A DNA stretch of 64,000 bases, from NCBI GenBank assembly GCA_024509875.1, contig JAMPIV010012282.1, forward strand, positions 1-64,000. The letters run 5' to 3'. The position numbers and the translations under genes were made by a program. Source of the stretch: Oreohelix idahoensis (lineage: Eukaryota; Mollusca; Gastropoda; Stylommatophora; Oreohelicidae). Below the pieces are notes generated by a model. That model worked only from the letters and a program-made list of their open reading frames with translations, searched no databases and was not told the DNA's origin. Shown here in pieces: positions 46,640 to 59,100 of this stretch; within the stretch, counting starts at the first letter, position 1, and each line of letters opens with the position of its first letter.

Positions 46640-48352
46640 GGACCCCGGTAACACACTTGGTAAAGTCTGGGAAAAGGAAGAGAGACCAGCAGAATGGAAG
46701 GAAGGATATCTGGTTAAGTTGCCTAAAAACGGAAATTTACAAGAGTGCACAAATTATAGAGGAATAATGTTACTATCAGTGTCAGGAAAAGTATTAAACA
46801 GGATTATCCTTGAGAGATTAAAAGAGTCCATAGACAAGAAACTGAGAGATGAACAAGCAGGTTTTCGACAAAACAGATCATGTACAGACCAGATAGCCAC
46901 TTTGAGAATAATAGTTGAACAAAGTCTGGAATGGAATTCACCACTATACATCGGATTTGTGGACTACGAAAAGGCATTTGACAGTGTGGACAGAGAATCA
47001 CTTTGGAAATTGATGAGGCATTATGGAGTTCCCCTGAAGATCATTAATTTAATAAAGAAAACATATGAAGACATGACATGCAGAGTTCTTCATGAAGGAC
47101 AGCCTACAGAACCGTTTGGGATAAGAACAGGAGTGCGACAGGGACATTTCTTTTCTTACTAGCAATAGACTGGGTTACGAGAACATCGACAACACACAAC
47201 AGAAATGGAATCCAGTGGACTCTGACTAAGCAGTTGGATGATCTGGATTTTGCTGATGACTTGGCTCTTCTGTCCCATAACCGTAATCAGATGCAGGACA
47301 AATTGAAAACACTCGATGAGAGGTCACAGCAATTGGGTCTGAAAATACACAGGGAAAACAACAAAGATAATGAGAATAAATGCAGGTAATGATAACAGGG
47401 TTGAACTTGAAGAAGCACCAATACAAGATGTAGAATCGTACACATATCTTGGCAGCAATATAGAAAAAATTGGTGGGACAGACAGTGATATCAAAATAAG
47501 AATACAAAAAGTAAGAGGAGCTTTCATTGCATTGGGAAATATTTGGAGATCAAGAGAAATCGGATCCAACACGGGACCCAAAGATGCAGCAATAGAGAAT
47601 GCAGTCAGCGACCCATAGCTTGACTGCTTGCGTCAGGGTCAGCGAACCAGAGCTGACCAAGACCCTACTCCACCTCCACGTGGTGGTCCTGGAAACAGGC
47701 TGCATCACTGCAGTCTGGCTGAGAGAGTAGGGATCGAAGAGGGAAGGCAAACCCGGTCCCAAAAAATGCCGTGCTGAAGTCGGATGTGTCGACCGAAAGG
47801 CGCAGATATCGCAGCTACGGCGTTAACAGACACAACGCAACCACCGTCCTTTTCAGGACGAACGAGGAAGAAGAAGAAGAAGGATCCAACACGAAAATAA
47901 GAATCTTCAACTCAAATGTCAAGTCAGTCCTATTGTATGGCTCTGAGACATGGAGAACAATAAAGACAACAACCAAAAAGCTACAGACTTTCATAAATGG
48001 GTGCTTGCGTAGAATAGAGGGATTAAAATGGTATGACAAGGTTACCAACGTGGAACTGATGACAAGAACTAGACAAGTGCCAGTGGAACAAGAGATGAGA
48101 AGAAGACGATGGCGATGGATAGGACACACACTGAGGAAACCTGTTGAAAGCATTACAAGGCAGTCCTTGTTCTGGAATCCCAAGGGCAAAAGAAGCAGAG
48201 GTAGACCAAGAAGCACATGGAGAAGAGAGCTGGAAACAGAGGTGAAAATGATAAGGAGAACATGGAAAGAACTTGAGATGATGGCACGTGACAAGAGGAC
48301 TTGGCATGTGTTTGTTGAAGGCCTATGCTCCTTTGGGAGTGGAGGGTTATGA
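46640..48352 (+). pseudogene. RTE-2 ORF2 reverse transcriptase and C-terminal domain
   Basis: RT motifs: EWKEGYLVKLPKNGNLQECT, NYRGIMLLSVSGK, EQAGFRQNRSC, FVDYEKAFDSVDRESLW and TGVRQG. A frameshift near 47150 is followed by DDLDFADDLALLSHN (catalytic Asp pair). After the nested SINE the C-terminal part has [19 protein letters not shown] and KRSRGRPRSTWRREL, and ends near 48352. The region encoding WRWIGHT is the source of the 36-bp minisatellite at 37738-39118. Confidence 0.88.
47574..47881 (+). mobile_element. SINE-e, long form (308 bp), nested in RTE-2
   Basis: TSD GGATCCAACACG at 47562-47573 and 47882-47893. It starts GGGACCCAAAGATGCAGC. No convincing tRNA boxes were found. Near the 3' end the palindrome CGTCCTTTTCAGGACG (47845-47860) is followed by 'aacgaggaagaagaagaag'. 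The 3' tail type matches RTE-1 and SINE-d. Confidence 0.88.
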
Positions 48353-48520
48353 ATGAATAATTAGCATGTTAGATTCTATACGTGACATTTCCTACTCTCT
48401 TCTTTCCAGTTAAGTCCACGTTTTATTGCAGTGTTTTTTTTATTTCAATTAATCACGTCTCCACCGATGCTGTTTTGATAAGGTGTTTCAAAATTATGTA
48501 TACCTACTTCGAATACACAT

Positions 48521-48733
48521 CTTCTTCTTCTTCTTCCGTCCTTAGCCACCGACCGTCAAAGCAGTCAGTGGCCATTACGCCTAGTGGCGTCCTAGGGCAA
48601 CAGCAGATAGGTTTTCTTTGCCATTGTTTCCCATCACGCCTAGTGGCGTCTTTAGGGCAACGGCAAATCAACCCATTTGCTGTTGTTTCCGTAATCGAAG
48701 TGACTGGCAAACGGGTGATCAGCCCGTTGTGAA
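48521..48733 (-). mobile_element. SINE-d (RTE-1-tailed), minus, full length
   Basis: TSD CGAATACACAT at 48510-48520 and 48734-48744. 213 bp, the same length and structure as 19794-20006, including the doubled module and the RTE-1-like 3' end. Confidence 0.9.
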
Positions 48734-49112
48734 CGAATACACATACCTCACACATAACACAGAATTTAACTATTTTGCAAGAATAGAGCGGAATAATGCT
48801 AGATACAAATGATTAATGCCATTAAATTAATTAATTAATTATTTATTTATTTATTATTTTTATAGAAGGCTGTGCTTATCTCAAAACGCGCACAGTGAGG
48901 GACCTGAGGCATCATATTAAAGCTGCATGTTTCACAATTCATTTAGTAACAATACAAAATGGCTGTCAGTTGTTCATCGCTGTGGACAATGCATTATTGC
49001 AGGTCGTAGAGACTGAACATTTATGACTTTAAATGTAAAAATGCCAAAATTTTATCTCAAATGATAATTGAGTTATCAGCATTCAAACTGTTATACATAA
49101 TTTTAAAACATC

Positions 49113-49365
<253 letters not shown>

Positions 49366-49590
49366 TTTTGTAGTTGCTTTATCTTCGTTGTTCTTGCATG
49401 ACTTCCCCTCCCCCGGACAAAGTCATAAGTTATCATTAAGTCCCACTGTTTTGTTTCTGCATCACCGTCAAAACGACTTTACATTTTTCTGTATTGCTTT
49501 TCTTCTCTAACATTAACTCATATTTTTAAATACATTATAGAACATCCACCTGCAGGAGTCTGTGTTACATTTTAAACTGTAATCTTCCAG

Positions 49591-49758
49591 CTTCCTATGA
49601 CGAGAACAGCGCTACATTCACGGGCTGTGCGTTATGCAATAAAACTTGGGAAGAAACACGATGCAACGTGACCAGAGTTGAACTGCTTGTGCCAGCTGTA
49701 CATAAAGACTTGGAAAATGAGATGATAAATGAATGGCTATCTGTTGAGGTCAATGGTC
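49591..49758 (+). CDS. TGF-beta superfamily ligand, coding exon 2
   Basis: 56 codons of propeptide. The acceptor TCTTCCAG and donor C|GTAAGT are both strong, and phase 1 at both ends fits exons 1 and 3. The peptide contains three Cys (GCALCNKTWEETRC), N-glycosylation sites NKT and NVT, and the strand-like RVELLVPAV, which fits the propeptide's first beta strand. The frame contains no stop. The Cys cluster is not a usual feature of this part of the family's propeptides. Confidence 0.8.
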
Positions 49759-52700
49759 GTAAGTTCTGCTTATATTTCAGCTTTTATTTAAATAAAGTTT
49801 AGATTTTTTATTTCTAGGGAAGCCATACCAGCATTGAGGATAACTGTCATAACTAAAGAACATTAGCAAACATTAATATTTGAGGTATTGTTACAGATAA
49901 TGTGTGACAGAATAACTTCGAACGCCCCATTTATCTGTGTCATCCTATAATTCATTCTGTGCTCTTCACTTTAGTATTTCCCACCTCTGACAGTATTTGG
50001 CATTTTCTGCTGTCCTGTTATCCTACTTGTTTATCATACACAGTAAATGTCTACTTAACTCGTCAATAACTCACGGGAGGGGTGGTAAAGTGGTGAATGC
50101 CAAAATTATGCCAGAATGTTGAATGTAAATTCTGAGTATCTGCTTGATTTGCAGTTTTATCTTTCTTTTTTTTTGTTGTTGTTGCTACCTTCATTTGTAC
50201 TTGGCACCGTCTTTCGTTTTCTTGCTACCCATGATACATTGCAGTATCGAAAATAATATGGTATCGTTGACATTCTCATAAGTCAATATTAGGGGTCGTC
50301 CACATATGACGTAAAGCAGTCAGGGGAGAATGTGGGGGGGGGGGGGGTCTAAAATTATGTGACGAAATGTGATGAAAGGAGGAGGGTGGGTTTGTAAAGA
50401 ATGTGACGTCACACACAAAAAGTACCAGTGAGGCTCAATTCTTTTTATAAAAGATGTCAGAACAAAATATACTTTGCAACATCCATCTTCAGTCTAATTT
50501 TAATCGCGATAGTGAACTACACTATCGTGGACGGCGTATCTTAATATTTTTATTTCAAGTGACGTTACGGTGTTGTATCACCTGCTCCGCAGTAGTGGTC
50601 AAACAACGGTCAATCTTAGAACGTAATGATAAGGGTCTTTAAAGGTATCAGCCTTCGCTCACGATTACTGTTGTCAGAGGTATAAATAGAAGAATGATGC
50701 TTCCACTTTATGGAGCCTCACAGGATTTTAAAGAAAAGAAAGCATAGCAACTGAGATCATCTAAGCTATCATGGACTTATTATTCTCCCGCCATTTTTGT
50801 GAGAAATATTGACTTGTAATGTTTTGAGCCCCCAGCTGAAGGTGATTCAGCAACTAGTAATTTAGTGGCTCTTTATGTGTATGTATTTAAAACAATATGA
50901 GTCAGAAGGGTGCACACACACAGTTCACTTAATAATGATTAATCCAACTATAGATTAAAAGTTACAGATAAACAGGTTTAATAATCACTTAAAGTTTAAC
51001 TGGATTAAAATAAACAGAGTCGTTTATTTTATAAAAAAATGAAGCACTAATGTTTTTCTCCTTGGACGATTTAAATTGTAGTTGGATATTTTTTAGAAAA
51101 CAAAATTGTAAGTGTCCATTGGCTGTGCTGTTATGGTACTTAGCTGCCGGTGTGGGGTCGATTGGCGTCTGCTCCTCAGCCGCTGTTTCAACTACAAAGA
51201 ATGTCAAGTGTCTTCAAGACCCGTCTGACGTTGGTGTCAAGCGTCGACTGCTGGAAACTTGTATCATAAACTAAGAGGGAAACAAATGTCTCTTTTAAGT
51301 ATTGAGTCGCCTGATATGGGTATCAGGCGACCCCCTCTTCCATTCACCACTTCATCTTCCTCATAAATTTTACCCTGAGCGTTAATTTTAACCCCAATGA
51401 GTTGGATGAAAGTGCCTTTGGACAGCAGAAAGCGACAATTGAAATATACATAAACATACTTATAAAACTTACTGAAGTGTTAGTATAATAAATATATACA
51501 CCAAGATATCATCATCCACTCCCTGCTCTCAATGGAGCCTGGGGCCACCTCTGCTGTTGGTTCCTTGTGACAGCTCTTGCAGTGATGGTTCATGTGCCAG
51601 CCTCATATACAACTGTACACCCAGAAGCAAATTATGCATGTTAAAATGCAAATATAAAATGATAAAATGTACACATTACAATTTATCCCGCTATAGGGTG
51701 GACACAGCTTTTTGCATAGGAAACGCCCGAATATTATCGGGCAACTGATTTAAGATGCCGTCTCTTCAGGTGTTAGGTGTCTAACTGGGTGCACTTGAAG
51801 TAGAATTCTAAAACTGAAGGCGCAAAGTTACTCCCTTCTAATCTTAGAATTCACGTCCAGACCTATGGCATATCCTATACTGGGGTCCTACTATTCCGTG
51901 TTTTTGGCTGTCTATGATTTCTCCTTGACGAAACTGGAGGTCAATGAAGTAGGCTTACAAAGCGGTATGTTATAAACGAAAATTTCGCCCACACACACAT
52001 GTTGCTTCGTCGAGAAGAAATCCAATCAGGAGCAGCCCATCTTAGCATCTCAAATAACACATAAATTGCAAATAAGTGTCTGATTTTGGTAGGGTCTTCC
52101 CACTACCCTCATGTAGAAATTTACTACATGATAACATAAGATATTGCCCTTTACGTGGTATTTTCAATCTCCATGACCACATAAATTCTTGCCACTTCCG
52201 TTGCTGCTTGTCATGTTTATAAACTCTCTGCTTCACAGATCTATCACTGATAATATCTTCTAAGATGTTACTTTCCTGTAGTTGATTATTACAACAAATT
52301 CAGTCTGCCAGAAGTGTTACATCAATTTCCGTGTCTTAATCTTTAACAAGATTGATATCTTCCGACATCCCATGAAATCGGCTGTGTATATGGGCATGTC
52401 ATTTTTGCGAACTGACACCTATCTCCAAATACCATCTTGTTTCCATACTGGAAAACCCTAACTTCGTGGCTTTCGTGGCAATTTCTTCCATCCATTTTCA
52501 CAAATCAAACGGTTATTATCTACCTTCCCCATACTGGGTTTTCATCTTATGCCATCTTGTGCAAAGGCAATGCCAGCTTATCGTTCACTCCTCCATCTAA
52601 TGTTGACAATACGAATATCGCCGCAATCTAACAAACACGTCGAGCGGTCAAGTAAAACCGGATGGTGAGTGACGAAATAGGACAAGATATGATTAGATAA

Positions 52701-53220
52701 CCGTGAACGATGAAAGCGTAAACAATAAACAAGGGAAGAATTAGCATGTAGAAGGAATGGTCGAGTAACACTGCCGGAGGGGAGTGAAGACCAGAAACAG
52801 CGAACGAACATATTTTGTCACAGATGAGATATCGGATAATTGTTTTAACATTTAACTATTTAAAACTGTTTTTTAATTACGCATTTCTTTATAAAACAAT
52901 GTTAATCTGAAAGCAAATGGATTTCTCGTTGGTGCAATGTGGCCGACCCCTTATAGACATGAGCGTGTTAGTTACTGCCATCACCGGTGTCAATACCTTG
53001 TCGAGGTATGGCGGCTTGCGTACTCTGATTACCCCCAGAGCTATGCCAGCTGGAGTTTTATTCCTGGAAGGTTCTACCAAGCTGGACAGGTTTGCGCGGG
53101 CAGGGGTCAGACTAAAGCAGACACCCTGATCCTCCAGGTTGGGGGTTTTAGCATAGGGCTGACACCCCTGTCTATGTAAAAAGAAATGAAGTTACGGAAA
53201 CGACAACAAATGAACAAACT

Positions 53221-54408
53221 TTGCTGCGGGATGGACATCCGGAGTCTGAGGCTCGTATGACTGTCAGTGGTGAAAGCCGAAAGGAAGCCACTGACACGAA
53301 AATGGACGTCCTGACTGCAAAACGTGAAACAAGAATAGGATTTTGGAATGTCAGGACGATGAACGAGACGGGTAAACTAAAACAGGTCACAGCAGAAATG
53401 AGAAACTATAGATTACACATTCTAGGGATAAGCGAGAGCAGATGGACAGGGACAGGAAAAGTTAAAACAGCAACAGGAGAAACAGTACTTTACGCTGGAA
53501 GAGAGGATGGACAGCACAATGAAGGTGAAGCCATTATTCTACAGAAAGGAATAGAAAGGACATTACTGGAATGGAAACCCACCAACAACAGACTAATAAG
53601 AGTAAAATTGAGAGGGAGATTCACCAACACTACAATAATACAATGCTACGCACCAACAAATGACAGCGATGATGAGGTCAAGGATGAATTCTATCAACAA
53701 CTGCAGAAAGAAATGGAAGACACACCTAGATATGATTTTATCGCAGTAATTGGAGACCTCAATGCGAAAGTTGGAACACACAATACATATAATGAAAGAG
53801 TAATGGGGAAATGCGGCAGCGGAACAGCAAACGAAAATGGGGATAAATTAATAACTTTCTGTAGCATTAACAACCTGGTCATTGGAGGAACACTTTTCCC
53901 ACACATAGAAATTCACAAATCAACATGGGAATCACCAAATGGTCGGGACAGAAACCAGATAGACCACATTATGATTAAAGGTAGATGGAGACATGCATTA
54001 CAAGATGTGAAGGTAAGAAGAGGTGCGGATGTGGGAAGTGATCACCATTTAGTAGTAGCAAAACTGAAAGTGAAACTAAGAACGGCTGGACCAACTGTAA
54101 CTACACAGAAAAGGTTTGACATCAGCAAACTGAAGGACCCCCTTACCAGAAAAGCTGTTGTGGCTGAAATAAAGAAGCGATATCAATTTGCAAAAAGTCA
54201 GGAAAAGACATTGACTGATGATGTAGACCAGAAATTCAACACCATTTCAACAATATATAAGGAAAGCAGCAAATCATGCTTGGGATTCCAGGAAAGGAAG
54301 AAGCAAGACTGGATAACACCAGAAACATTAAACACCATAGCGATGAGAAAAGAAATTAAAAGAAAAAAAAGCAGAAGCGAAGTCCCCCAGGTTAAAGCAA
54401 CTATATAG
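53221..54408 (+). pseudogene. RTE-1 endonuclease domain (copy E), intact EN motifs
   Basis: 395-codon frame. The EN motifs are all visible: FWNVRTM, LGISESRW (catalytic Glu), QCYAPTND, VIGDLNAKVG (Asp and Asn), NQIDHIMIKG (Asp-His) and GSDHHLVVA (Ser-Asp-His). This enzyme nicks target DNA to prime reverse transcription. The frame is lost by a shift near 54370; RT continues at 54509 onward in pieces. Confidence 0.88.
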
Positions 54409-54508
54409 CGAACAGTACAGTCAGCTGGACAAGGAAGTTAAACGCCAAACCAGAGCCAACAAAAGGAATTTCCTAGACGATCTTGCAAGACAGGCATAAG
54501 AGGCAGCA

Positions 54509-56105
54509 CTGAGAAATGAACAAAGCACAGTATACAAAATAACTAAAATCAGCGGAAAACAAGGTACAAACAATATTACATTAGTAAGAGATAAGCAAGG
54601 AAATCTCATCACGACAGCAGCGGGACAGGAAACAAGATGGGGATAGCATTTCAGAGAAACTCTGAACAAGGAACCACCAGAGACACAATTGAATGTTCCT
54701 GAGGCTGAAAACAATCTAGATGTTAATACAGACATTCCACGAAAAGAAGAAATCATCACAGCAATCAAAGGGTTAAAGAATGGAAAAGCTCCTGACCATG
54801 ATAACTTAAATGCAGAGTTATTTAAGACAGACCCTGAGCTAGCAGCAGAACTATTAGAACCACTATTTATACAAGTCTGGAAAACAGGGACAACACCAAC
54901 GGAGTGTAACAAAGGAATAATTGTCAAACTTCCCAAGAACGGAGATCTTGCAGACTGCAATAATTGGAGAGGAATCACTCTTCTCTCAGTTCCCAGCAAA
55001 ATACTAAGCAGGATAATTATACAGAGAATTTCAAAAGCAGTAGACCACAAACTGAGGAAAGAACAAGCAGGATTTAGAAATAACAGAAGATGTGTAGATC
55101 ATATATTTACCCTCAGGAACATTATAGAGCAGTGCTCAGAATGGCAAAGACAGCTGTAGATTAATTTCGTTGATTTTGAAAAGACTTTTGACAGTATACA
55201 TAGGGACAGTTTATTGAAAATACTGAGGGCTTATGGAATTCCAAGCGGCATAGTGTCAATCATAAAAAGCCTCTATGCCAACTTTACGTGTAGCGTTAGG
55301 TAGAGCAACCTAACCTTTGAAGCGAAGACGGGAGTACGACAGGGATGCCCCTTATCAACCACTCTATTTTTAACAGTCATAGACTGGGTGATGCGCCAGA
55401 CAACAGAGGGCAGTCCAAGAGGAATAAGATGGACTACATTTTCTACATTGGAAGATCTGGCATATGCAGATGAAGTTGCACTACTAGCACATTCACATCA
55501 ACACATCCAGGAAAAAAACGGATAGACTTAATAAGTATAGCCAGCATGTGGGCTTGAACATCAATCTAAAGAACACAGAGGTCATGACGCTCCATATGAG
55601 CAACCCTGAGCCCATATCAGTAAGGAATCAGCATCTGGAACAGACAGACACCTTCACATACCTAGGATGCATAGTAACACCAGACGGCGGAGCAAGCAAA
55701 GACATCAACAGCAGAGTGAACAAAGCAAGAACATCCTTTTTTAGTCTAAACAACATCTGGAAGTCCTCTCAGTACAGCACAAGCACAAAATTAAGATTAT
55801 GTCAGAGCTGTGTGCTTTCTGTGCTCCTCTATGGTGCGGAATGCTGGAGAGTTACAGAGAAGGAAATGTCGAAATTGTCCTCTTTTCACACAACATCCCT
55901 TTTGGCCAAATACCATCACCAACCAAGATCTGCTTACTTGGAGCAAGCAAGAGGACATGCACACCATCATAGCTGGCAGACGCTGGAGCTGGGTTGGCCA
56001 TGTCCTCAGAAGAGACCCCGATGCCATCACAAGAACAGCTAGGCTATGGACCCCTGAAGGAAAACGAAAGAGAGGCCTGCCAAAAACAACATGGCGGAGG
56101 ACTGT
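54509..56105 (+). pseudogene. RTE-1 reverse transcriptase and C-terminal domain (copy E), broken
   Basis: KNGKAPDHDNLNAELF, NNWRGITLLSVPSK and EQAGFRNNRRC are open at 54689-55159. The frame then has stops, including the TAG at 55301 shared with copy D. The catalytic box reads YADE instead of YADD. The C-terminal domain (55548-56105) is cut by element X at ACTGT (56101-56105) and continues at 60893. Confidence 0.88.
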
Positions 56106-59100
56106 TGTGACGTATAATGGAAATAGAGCCTACAGTAATCTGACAGTCTTTGTAATCCCGTTAGCGCTCTATGATTTGCTAACAAAACCATGCATTTACT
56201 GCCTGTCTTTACTTACACAAGCGTACTTTTTTCATTCACGCCTCTTCTCTTGGAACTCAAACAAACGAAGTGTTTACAAACTTTCGTGACCTGCCCGTCA
56301 TAACAGGTAGCGAATCAGGTTTGTTCGTCTTAACACGCGAGCTTATCTGTCAATCATACGATACCTGACAGAACGCACGTGAAAAACACAGACCCTTTGA
56401 AGTTCGTACTCAGGGGAAGCCAGAAACCCCTGGGCTCTTTGATCTTCAGAAGCGGGCATCCGTACAGAAAAAACCGTTAGGGAACTATAAGTCTTTTGAT
56501 GTCGGTTGAAACCTCGACGAAAGACTGGCCGTAAAGCTTTTTATCTTGAATCTCTGTTTCTGATTCTCGTTACACATGGTAACGTGAAAAGTAACATCAT
56601 CGATAGATCAGAGAAATATAATGATATATAAACTGTGTTTTCTTAAACCTGCTATCAGTTGTCACTCAGAATTTTTGGAAAATCTAAGTACGCAGTTTTA
56701 GAACCATTTCGCTAAATGTGTTATTAGCATTCGTGGGGATTTTTCATTCTGATTTTTTGGTAATAGAAATTAGTGCTTACGTGTTTAAAAGTGTTAGCTT
56801 TTACCATTATAATTTACTTAGATTTTCTAGCTGGTAAAACTAGTGAAATAAAATAACGCGTAGCTATTTCATACCAGATGTTCAGTTATAATGTTAATTT
56901 TCACTACACGCTTTCTCACACAAGAAGAGACGGTTTTAGTTGACTGATTTATATGCTAGGCGCGACTAGTAGTGATAGAAAAGAATTCACGCTTATTTCA
57001 TTGCGCGTATTTATTATAAGTGCCTATTATTTAATATCATACGACTAAACTATCAGACGCCGACCAAATTTATAGCTACTTAAGCAACGTGCGATAGTGT
57101 ATGCATAAAAGAAAAACACCGTGTGCCTTTTAAATTTATCAGGACTGACGGAGTGGATAAGAGATCGTCTTGTCCCCATCTGTGTTCATATATATATAGC
57201 TATATGGAGGAGTAGCATTTTTCCATAATTGTTTTTCTTATATCCCTAGCAGACCTGATCATAAGGGCGTCCGGCGGTCTTTTCCTGATTGGTTAATGTT
57301 GTCTCTTTTTCTTGGCTTGTGCGTCACCAATTTCATTTGTGAGCGAGATTTGCCAAAGATACCTGAGAAACATTTTAACTTATAAATTTAACTGGACTTA
57401 CCAAACTCGGTGTCGTGGAATATTCTAATCCACATATATAAATTAAAAGGTAAATATAAAGCCTAACAAATAAATCTAATAAAGAAAAGAGCAATGGTAA
57501 AATAACAGTGCTGTCACAAGGAATGTACTCGAAATCCCCTTTGTTTTATGCTTCGTCTGCAAATTGTAACGCTTTCACGTTGATAGTAAAAGCCTTCTAT
57601 ATTATTACCCGCTTTCTTCAATGAAACGTGTGCTGTATTTCTTGGAAAAACATTGAGATACCAAGCTGATCAATGACCTAATTTAAATATTTCATTCATT
57701 CCATTTTATACACGGCGTAACTAAAGACAGATGGACTAAAGGATAGAGAGAAGGGAGAGGCATAAAGCCGAACACGTGCAACACAAAACACGCGTCGCGC
57801 GATACACAATTACTACTATCACGCGTGTAAGGCCACATGCACTAACTTTTTCGGACGGACAGTGATAAAAACACTAACCTTCCCAGAGTTCGGTTTTTAA
57901 ATCCTGAAAAACTCTTATCAGAAAGATGACAATAGATGGGTTTACGTTTGAAAACATTACAGTACCCAGACAGCACATCTTCGAAACAGGAGGTAGAAGG
58001 AATTGCATATTTTGAACGCAGCATTTTAGCTCTATTAAATATATATATTTGGGTTCCTTAGGGTTTGCTGACAAAGAATATGTACAACGTTATGCAAATA
58101 GTCTAGGAATTAACAAGTTATAGCCAAAATAAAATGATGGTGCTGTCAGACAACCCCCAAAATCAGAATCGCTCAGTGGTAGATTTTTTTACACCACCAT
58201 TGTACGGGAAATGGGCCACAAGTTACATTTGAACTGATTGGCTGGAATGATATGTAAGGCTAAACACGATTAGTCGGACTATAAATACTATCTTTGGTTG
58301 TTAGGGGAGACGTAGGAAGTTAAAATTTTTTCAAACACTTGTCGAAACGTGGCTCCATTGGCCAGACTCGCTGATATACTCACTTAGGAGCGTTAGTTCG
58401 AGACCACTAGTCAAATAAGCTTGATAAAGCAACAGTGCGTTGAAGCCAGCTCATATTTTTGCTAAATAAAAGCCTGGAACATAAGCAGATGGGAATTTGT
58501 GCCAGTAGTTGTGCCAGAATTCATTGCTAATCAACGTATCTGTGTTTGTTTCCATGAATTGTGGTAAGCTTGAAACATTCAGTATCTTTTAATGAAAATT
58601 GAATGTGAATTGTTAATTTATGCCTGTATATATGTGTAGTTCAGTAGCAAACATGATGTAAAGCCTATAATGCTCCAGCCCGAACAGAAGGTGTCGGAGG
58701 AAAGTAAAACTGCATGGAATGGCCAAACAGTACACTGACACCTAGATTATTGATTAGACAGAAATAATGCTGGAAGTGCAGAGGCGTAGTAACCATTAAG
58801 GAGGTTAATACTGGTATAAAGTATTTCAGATGAAGCTGACAGTTGGCCTAACGCTCTGAACTCAATGTTTGTGATGTATTGTGCTCAGTGTAAAAAGAGA
58901 GTATAAATTAGTTATGAAGTAGAAGGTACATCCTTCTTGTTTTCAGGGACCGTGGTCTTGATGGTATTGAGCAGCACCTGGTCAGAGCTTTGCTGAATCC
59001 AGAGTCGGACAGCATACTCCTTGGTCCATTTAGCTATCAGTGAGGTGTCTCCAGAGCCCAGGGGAGAAATCGAGCAGAGGAGTCTTTTCCTGCCGCCATC

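Larger units (their letters stand above)
46059..48357 (+). mobile_element. RTE-2 LINE with 5' inversion and nested SINE
   Basis: TSD TAATTAGCATGTT at 46046-46058 and 48358-48370. 46059-~46640 is on the minus strand: 5' leader and EN start (FGTWNVRT, VLGLCETKWKG). ~46640-48357 is on the plus strand: RT and C-terminal domain. One TSD pair enclosing opposite-strand halves indicates a single insertion by twin priming. A SINE-e interrupts it at 47574-47881. The 3' end is an ATGAATGAATAA-like tail. Confidence 0.93.
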
